DNA of 9,726 nucleotides from Bacteroidales bacterium (GTDB lineage: Bacteria > Bacteroidota > Bacteroidia > Bacteroidales > GCA-2748055), in the NCBI GenBank assembly GCA_023135025.1, contig JAGLTY010000051.1, positions 1 through 9,726 on the forward strand. The letters run 5' to 3'. Each line of letters starts with the position of its first letter. The first letter of the stretch is position 1. Under the pieces are notes generated by a model that saw nothing but the letters and a program-made list of their open reading frames with translations, did not search any database and had not been told where the DNA came from. Both the position numbers and the translations under genes were made by a program. Shown here in pieces: positions 6,760-9,726 of this stretch.

Positions 6760-8010
6760 ATGAAAATTATGACAAAGACAAAAATTTGGATGTTAAGCTT
6801 CCTTTTCATTACCGCCTTGATGGTATCTTGTGAAAAGGATCCTGAAGGAGATGCTCCAGTTGCTGATTTTTCAGCTGATATTGTGTCAGCTACTGTTGGC
6901 CAGAATATTCAATTTACCGACCTTTCAACAGAGGATCCTACTAGCTGGTCCTGGAGTTTCGGCGATAGCAATACCTCAACCAGTCAGAATCCAACTCATT
7001 CCTTCGATGCTGAAGGCACCTATACAGTGTCTCTTACAGCCACCAATGAATTCGGTTCAGATGATGTGACCAAGACTGATTACATTACAGTGACCACTGC
7101 GGCTTCAGAAGCTGAAATATTAATAACCTATCTTGAGTCTGTTGATTCTCCTCTGGGTAAGTATTATGTAAATACTGATATGCCTGCTATTAAGTCGGCC
7201 GAGGCTGTTAAAACTTTGATGGCTACTCAAGAGGTGTATATTATTGACATCAGGGGAGCTGCTGCCTGGGATACCGCTCATATTGAGGGTTCTGTAAATA
7301 TGGCTGCAGCCGATGTGCTGGATCATATCGAGACTACAGATCTCTCTGCTTATTCTGATATATCCATTGTATGTTATACCGGACAGACTGCAGGTTGGCT
7401 AACAAGCATCCTGAGGATTGCAGGTATTGATAACGTTTCCTCCATGAAATTTGGAATGTGTTCATGGCATGATGACTTTGCAGGCCCATGGAATAGCAAC
7501 ATCGGAAATGGTGCAATCCTTGATTTTGATCAAGTTGCTGTGTCCAAAGGTGCTGAAGGCGATCTTCCCAACCTTACCACAGGATTTGAGACTGGTGCGG
7601 ATATTCTCGATGCACGCTTGGATGCAGTTTTGGCTGAAGGATTTGGAGAGGCTGCCGTTGGCAATACAACCGTATTGGATAATAAAGATGACTACTACAT
7701 TATAAACTATTGGCCAGCTGCTGAGTACGATGATCCAGGACATATTATCGGAGCCATGCAGTACACTCCCAAAGTGGATATCGCTTTGGATGCTGCATTA
7801 AAAACCCTGCCAGCTGATGAAACAATCGTGGTTTACTGCTATACTGGTCAGAATAGCGCCAACCTGGCTGCTTACCTGAGGTTGATTGGATATGATGCCA
7901 AGTCACTGAAGTTTGGGACAAACGGTATGATCTATGACCAGATGACCAAGTCACAATGGACTGATGGAGCTATCATGGGGTACGACTACTGGACTCCTCC
8001 AGTCAAGTAG
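6760..8010 (+). CDS. PKD-domain, double-rhodanese lipoprotein
   Basis: A 416-residue exported protein. Residues 1-24 are a lipoprotein signal ending MVSC (Cys24), followed by an acidic stretch (EKDPEGD). Residues about 33-112 form a PKD (Ig-like) domain, with the typical SWSWSFGD and the HSFDAEGTYTVSLTATN pattern. Two rhodanese domains follow: the first (about 150-250) has IIDIRGAAAWDTAHIEGS and the active loop CYTGQTAG with Cys205; the second (about 285-400) has the equivalent AAEYDDPGHIIGA and the loop CYTGQNSA with Cys360. Both keep the persulfide-forming cysteine, unlike classic two-domain thiosulfate sulfurtransferases in which only one domain is active. In the second domain the usual D-x-R after the central strand is replaced by N-Y-W. 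Rhodanese domains carry sulfane sulfur or act on thiosulfate or polysulfide; here the protein would work outside the cytoplasm beside multiheme cytochromes. An ATG at 6769 (residue 4) is an alternative start. The sulfur substrate is inferred, not shown. Confidence 0.93.
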   Translation: MKIMTKTKIWMLSFLFITALMVSCEKDPEGDAPVADFSADIVSATVGQNIQFTDLSTEDPTSWSWSFGDSNTSTSQNPTHSFDAEGTYTVSLTATNEFGSDDVTKTDYITVTTAASEAEILITYLESVDSPLGKYYVNTDMPAIKSAEAVKTLMATQEVYIIDIRGAAAWDTAHIEGSVNMAAADVLDHIETTDLSAYSDISIVCYTGQTAGWLTSILRIAGIDNVSSMKFGMCSWHDDFAGPWNSNIGNGAILDFDQVAVSKGAEGDLPNLTTGFETGADILDARLDAVLAEGFGEAAVGNTTVLDNKDDYYIINYWPAAEYDDPGHIIGAMQYTPKVDIALDAALKTLPADETIVVYCYTGQNSANLAAYLRLIGYDAKSLKFGTNGMIYDQMTKSQWTDGAIMGYDYWTPPVK

Positions 8011-8034
8011 AAAAAGATTAATATAGTTTGCTAA

Positions 8035-8074
8035 AGGCCGTCTCATGAGTTAATATGGGACGGCCTCTGTTCTT
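8035..8074 (+). terminator. Intrinsic terminator after the cytochrome-rhodanese operon
   Basis: AGGCCGTC at 8035-8042 pairs perfectly with GACGGCCT at 8059-8066. Inner pairs, including G-T wobbles, extend the stem to about 13 bp around a six-base loop. The T-containing tail CTGTTCTT follows. It lies 25 bases after the rhodanese stop codon. Confidence 0.75.
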
Positions 8075-8079
8075 ATCGG

Positions 8080-8135
8080 TTGTCCCAATTGTATCTGCTG
8101 CTTTTTTCCTTGCACCCCCGATACCATTGGGACGA
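8080..8135. repeat. Long imperfect inverted repeat in the intergenic spacer
   Basis: GTCCCAAT (8082-8089) and GTATC (8091-8095) pair with GATAC (8120-8124) and ATTGGGAC (8126-8133). One T·C mismatch separates the two blocks, and T-G and T-A pairs extend the base outward to 8080 and 8135. The loop of 24 bases contains a T6 run and a C5 run. There is no T-tract after the stem on either strand, so it is not an ordinary terminator. Its role is unknown: structured leader RNA, protein-binding palindrome, or relic of a small mobile repeat. Confidence 0.7.
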
Positions 8136-8196
8136 AAAAGAATTTAAAATGGATATATATTAATATGGTATATGAAATTTGGCCCGAATATTGAAC

Positions 8197-8225
8197 TTGT
8201 ATTGGTAATAAATAGATTATTTTAG
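8197..8225 (+). promoter_or_regulatory. Putative promoter of the tetraheme cytochrome gene
   Basis: TTG at 8197-8199 and TATTTTAG at 8218-8225 are 18 bases apart, an approximate Bacteroidota -33/-7 pair. The -7 box ends TTAG rather than TTTG, as does the candidate upstream of the hexaheme gene. The leader to the ATG at 8262 would be about 30 bases and AT-rich. It is a pattern match in an AT-rich region. Confidence 0.35.
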
Positions 8226-8261
8226 CATAATAAGTCTAGAATTATTCAAAAACAATTAGCT

Positions 8262-8792
8262 ATGTTGACAAAACGAATCTTTATTTTCGCACTTCTGGTC
8301 TTCTTTGCAGGCGGTACCCTGATGGCCCAGAATTTTAAGTACATTGGCGCCTCTAAATGTAAGATGTGCCACCTCAAACCTGCCAAGGGAGAGCAGTATA
8401 ATGTATGGCTGAAAGGTCCCCATGCCGGCGCCATGAAGACCCTGGCAAATGAAGAATCAAAGAAAATTGCAGCTGAGATGGGAATTGCCGATCCCACCAC
8501 CGACCCTGCCTGTATCAAATGCCATTCCACTGTTGGAAGCGTTGATGCCAAGCTTATAGCTTCAGCCAAAATGGCTGAGGGAGTTTCGTGTGAGTCGTGT
8601 CACGGAGCCGGAAGCATGTATAAAGGAGCTTCCATTATGAAAAATCGTGATCTTGCAATGCAAAAAGGCCTTGTTGATCCCACTGAGGAGCTATGTAAAA
8701 CGTGTCACAATGAGGAGAGCCCTACTTATAAGCCATTTAACTATGCTGAGAAGGCGGCCTTGATTGCTCATCCCGATCCTTCCAAGAAGTAA
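8262..8792 (+). CDS. Tetraheme cytochrome c554-like protein
   Basis: A 176-residue periplasmic cytochrome. Residues 1-22 are a Sec signal (KR, hydrophobic core, then LMA before QNF), with probable cleavage after Ala22 and no lipobox. Four CxxCH sites begin at Cys33 (CKMCH), 84 (CIKCH), 110 (CESCH) and 145 (CKTCH). The arrangement YIGASKCKMCH, then WLKGPHAGAM, then ACIKCH, then GVSCESCHGAGSMY, then GLVDPTEELCKTCH matches the cytochrome c554/c-prime family pattern of small tetraheme electron carriers. His54 in the GPHA segment is a probable distal ligand. The ATG at 8262 is the only start consistent with the signal peptide. An intrinsic terminator follows 34 bases after the stop. The family is known both as electron shuttles and near nitrogen- or sulfur-oxide reductases; this one probably feeds the other cytochromes nearby. 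Confidence 0.93.
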   Translation: MLTKRIFIFALLVFFAGGTLMAQNFKYIGASKCKMCHLKPAKGEQYNVWLKGPHAGAMKTLANEESKKIAAEMGIADPTTDPACIKCHSTVGSVDAKLIASAKMAEGVSCESCHGAGSMYKGASIMKNRDLAMQKGLVDPTEELCKTCHNEESPTYKPFNYAEKAALIAHPDPSKK

Positions 8793-8826
8793 GGGTTGCA
8801 ATCGTTATCTTATTTTGTTTATTTTG

Positions 8827-8860
8827 AATCCTCTGGTGAAGAGCCAGAGGATTTTTACTT
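8827..8860 (+). terminator. Strong intrinsic terminator between cytochrome and OB-like lipoprotein genes
   Basis: AATCCTCTGG at 8827-8836 pairs perfectly with CCAGAGGATT at 8844-8853 around a seven-base loop, followed by a T-rich tail (TTTACTT). Only about a dozen bases separate the tail from the next ATG at 8872, so it may reduce, or conditionally control, transcription of the downstream gene. Confidence 0.85.
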
Positions 8861-8871
8861 ATATACCGATT

Positions 8872-9552
8872 ATGAAAAAAACCGTAAAGATCTTGGTCAT
8901 CGCCATAGTTGTGATCACCACAGGATGCAGCAGCCAATCGGATGATGGCACCGTTACCGTGAAAGTGAAAGCCGTTGAACAAGTGGAAAATTACACCTAT
9001 ATGCTGGTGAAGGGGAAGGGCCCGGCTTACTGGATTGCTGTCTCCTCCACGGAGATAGATGAAGGTGAGACAATATCATATCAGGGTGGCATGCTTATGG
9101 AAGATTTCCATAGCAAAGAGTTGGACAGGACCTTTGAAAAGGTTCTGTTCCTGGATGGTGTTGGTACAGATTCGCCTTCTGCCAGGGATATGATGTCGGG
9201 CACTTCGCATGGTTCCGATATAAAAACCGACAGGCTGGAAACCAGTGTGAAACCTGAAGATGGAACTGTAACCATCGCGGAACTTTATGCAGATCCCGCT
9301 GCATATGAGGGAAAAACGCTCCGGATCAAAGGAGAAGTGGCAAAATTCAATCCCGGTATCATGGAACGCAACTGGGTTCATCTCCAGGACGGGACCGAAT
9401 TTGAGGGTAAATATGACCTGACAGTTACCTCCCAGGAGCTGTTTGAGGTGGGCCAGGTGGTTACCCTTGAGGGGATTCTTGCACTGAACAGAGATTTTGG
9501 TTACGGTTACAGTTACGATATCCTCCTTGAAAAAGCAACAGCGGCCAGGTAA
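8872..9552 (+). CDS. Two-domain OB-like lipoprotein, NrfJ-like N-terminal half
   Basis: A 226-residue exported lipoprotein; residues 1-19 form a signal ending TTGC (Cys19), followed by SSQSDDG. The N-terminal domain (about 27-95) has YTYMLVKGKGPAYWIAV, then EGETISYQGGMLMEDFHSKE, then RTFEKVLFLDG, a pattern I recognise from small NrfJ-like proteins found near cytochrome nitrite reductase genes. After a Ser/Asp-rich linker, a C-terminal domain (about 131-222) runs VTIAELYADPAAYEGKTLRI, then NWVHLQDG, then DLTVTS, then GQVVTLEGILALNRDFGYGY, which looks like an OB-fold of the nucleic-acid-binding-like exported type. No heme or metal-binding motif is evident. The frame is open upstream to 8764, overlapping the previous gene, but the lipoprotein signal supports 8872. 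Its biochemical role is not known to me; context suggests an accessory to cytochrome assembly or to the redox enzyme. Confidence 0.85.
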   Translation: MKKTVKILVIAIVVITTGCSSQSDDGTVTVKVKAVEQVENYTYMLVKGKGPAYWIAVSSTEIDEGETISYQGGMLMEDFHSKELDRTFEKVLFLDGVGTDSPSARDMMSGTSHGSDIKTDRLETSVKPEDGTVTIAELYADPAAYEGKTLRIKGEVAKFNPGIMERNWVHLQDGTEFEGKYDLTVTSQELFEVGQVVTLEGILALNRDFGYGYSYDILLEKATAAR

Positions 9553-9571
9553 TCCCGGCCGCTGTGTTTTT
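9538..9571 (+). terminator. Intrinsic terminator overlapping the end of the OB-like lipoprotein gene
   Basis: ACAGCGGCC at 9538-9546 pairs with GGCCGCTGT at 9557-9565, and two further G-C pairs lie inside one mismatch. The stop codon TAA (9550-9552) lies in the loop, and a GTTTTT tail follows. On the minus strand the stem is followed by TGCTTTTTC, so it can also end the convergent gene at 9586. Confidence 0.8.
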
Positions 9572-9585
9572 GGGTTTCACTGATC

Positions 9586-9726
9586 TTAATGTCCTCCGCC
9601 AGAGAGGAAGGAGTAGACAATGAATCCAACCAGTATCACTCCGATGGTCAGTGCCATAAAGCCAAAGAACCTGATCAGCCGTATGTTCTCTTTGGAGAAC
9701 TCTTTCTCAAAGACGCGCTGATCCAG
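9586..9726 (-). CDS. C-terminal fragment of an unidentified single-pass membrane protein
   Basis: The last 46 codons of a minus-strand gene whose start lies beyond the window. The visible part is a charged stretch (FEKEFSKENIRLIR), one clear transmembrane segment (FFGFMALTIGVILVGFIVYS), and the C-terminal tail FLSGGGH. The stop codon is at 9586-9588, 20 bases from the shared terminator hairpin. The frame is open to the edge, and the charged-then-hydrophobic pattern with a sharp stop supports a real gene. I do not recognise the family, and the fragment is too short to judge function. Confidence 0.6.
   Translation of the reverse strand: MDQRVFEKEFSKENIRLIRFFGFMALTIGVILVGFIVYSFLSGGGH

Noticed and set aside
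8764..8871. Upstream ATG at 8764 for the OB-like lipoprotein
   Set aside because: It overlaps the end of the tetraheme gene and runs through the strong terminator hairpin; the lipoprotein signal begins at 8872.

Overview
The window looks like a chromosomal segment of an anaerobic or facultative member of the Bacteroidota, probably a Bacteroidales or Marinilabiliales-like lineage. The support is indirect. There are no purine-rich Shine-Dalgarno sites, and the putative promoters resemble TTTG / TAnnTTTG, the Bacteroidota sigma-factor type. There are many Sec/SPII lipoproteins, and the Crp/Fnr regulator carries the E-T-V-I-R recognition helix that I associate with this phylum. No mobile element, tRNA, rRNA or CRISPR array was seen.

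Layout. 1-1102 (minus) is most of an acyl-CoA carboxylase carboxyltransferase subunit, cut by the window edge. 1214-2923 (minus) is a 5'-nucleotidase-type metallophosphatase lipoprotein. Divergent from it, 3187-4317 (plus) is a hexaheme c-type cytochrome lipoprotein with a short collagen-like linker; it ends in a terminator that probably also serves the convergent Crp/Fnr-family regulator (4410-5105, minus). Divergent from the regulator, 5344-6708 (plus) is a lipoprotein with ten CxxCH motifs and one CxxxCH. It is followed after 51 bases by 6760-8010 (plus), a PKD plus double-rhodanese lipoprotein, and then a strong terminator. After a 251-base spacer holding an unexplained long inverted repeat come 8262-8792 (plus), a tetraheme cytochrome c554-like protein, and 8872-9552 (plus), a two-domain OB-like lipoprotein whose N-terminal half recalls NrfJ-type proteins. 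The last 141 bases (minus) encode the C-terminal end of an unidentified single-pass membrane protein.

Interpretation. Between 3187 and 9552 five consecutive exported proteins, three of them multiheme cytochromes with 20 CxxCH sites plus one CxxxCH, surround one Crp/Fnr regulator. The simplest reading is an envelope or surface electron-transfer module. The double rhodanese hints at sulfane-sulfur chemistry; the c554-like and NrfJ-like proteins hint equally at nitrogen oxides. The sequence does not decide the substrate. The carboxylase and nucleotidase look like ordinary housekeeping neighbours.
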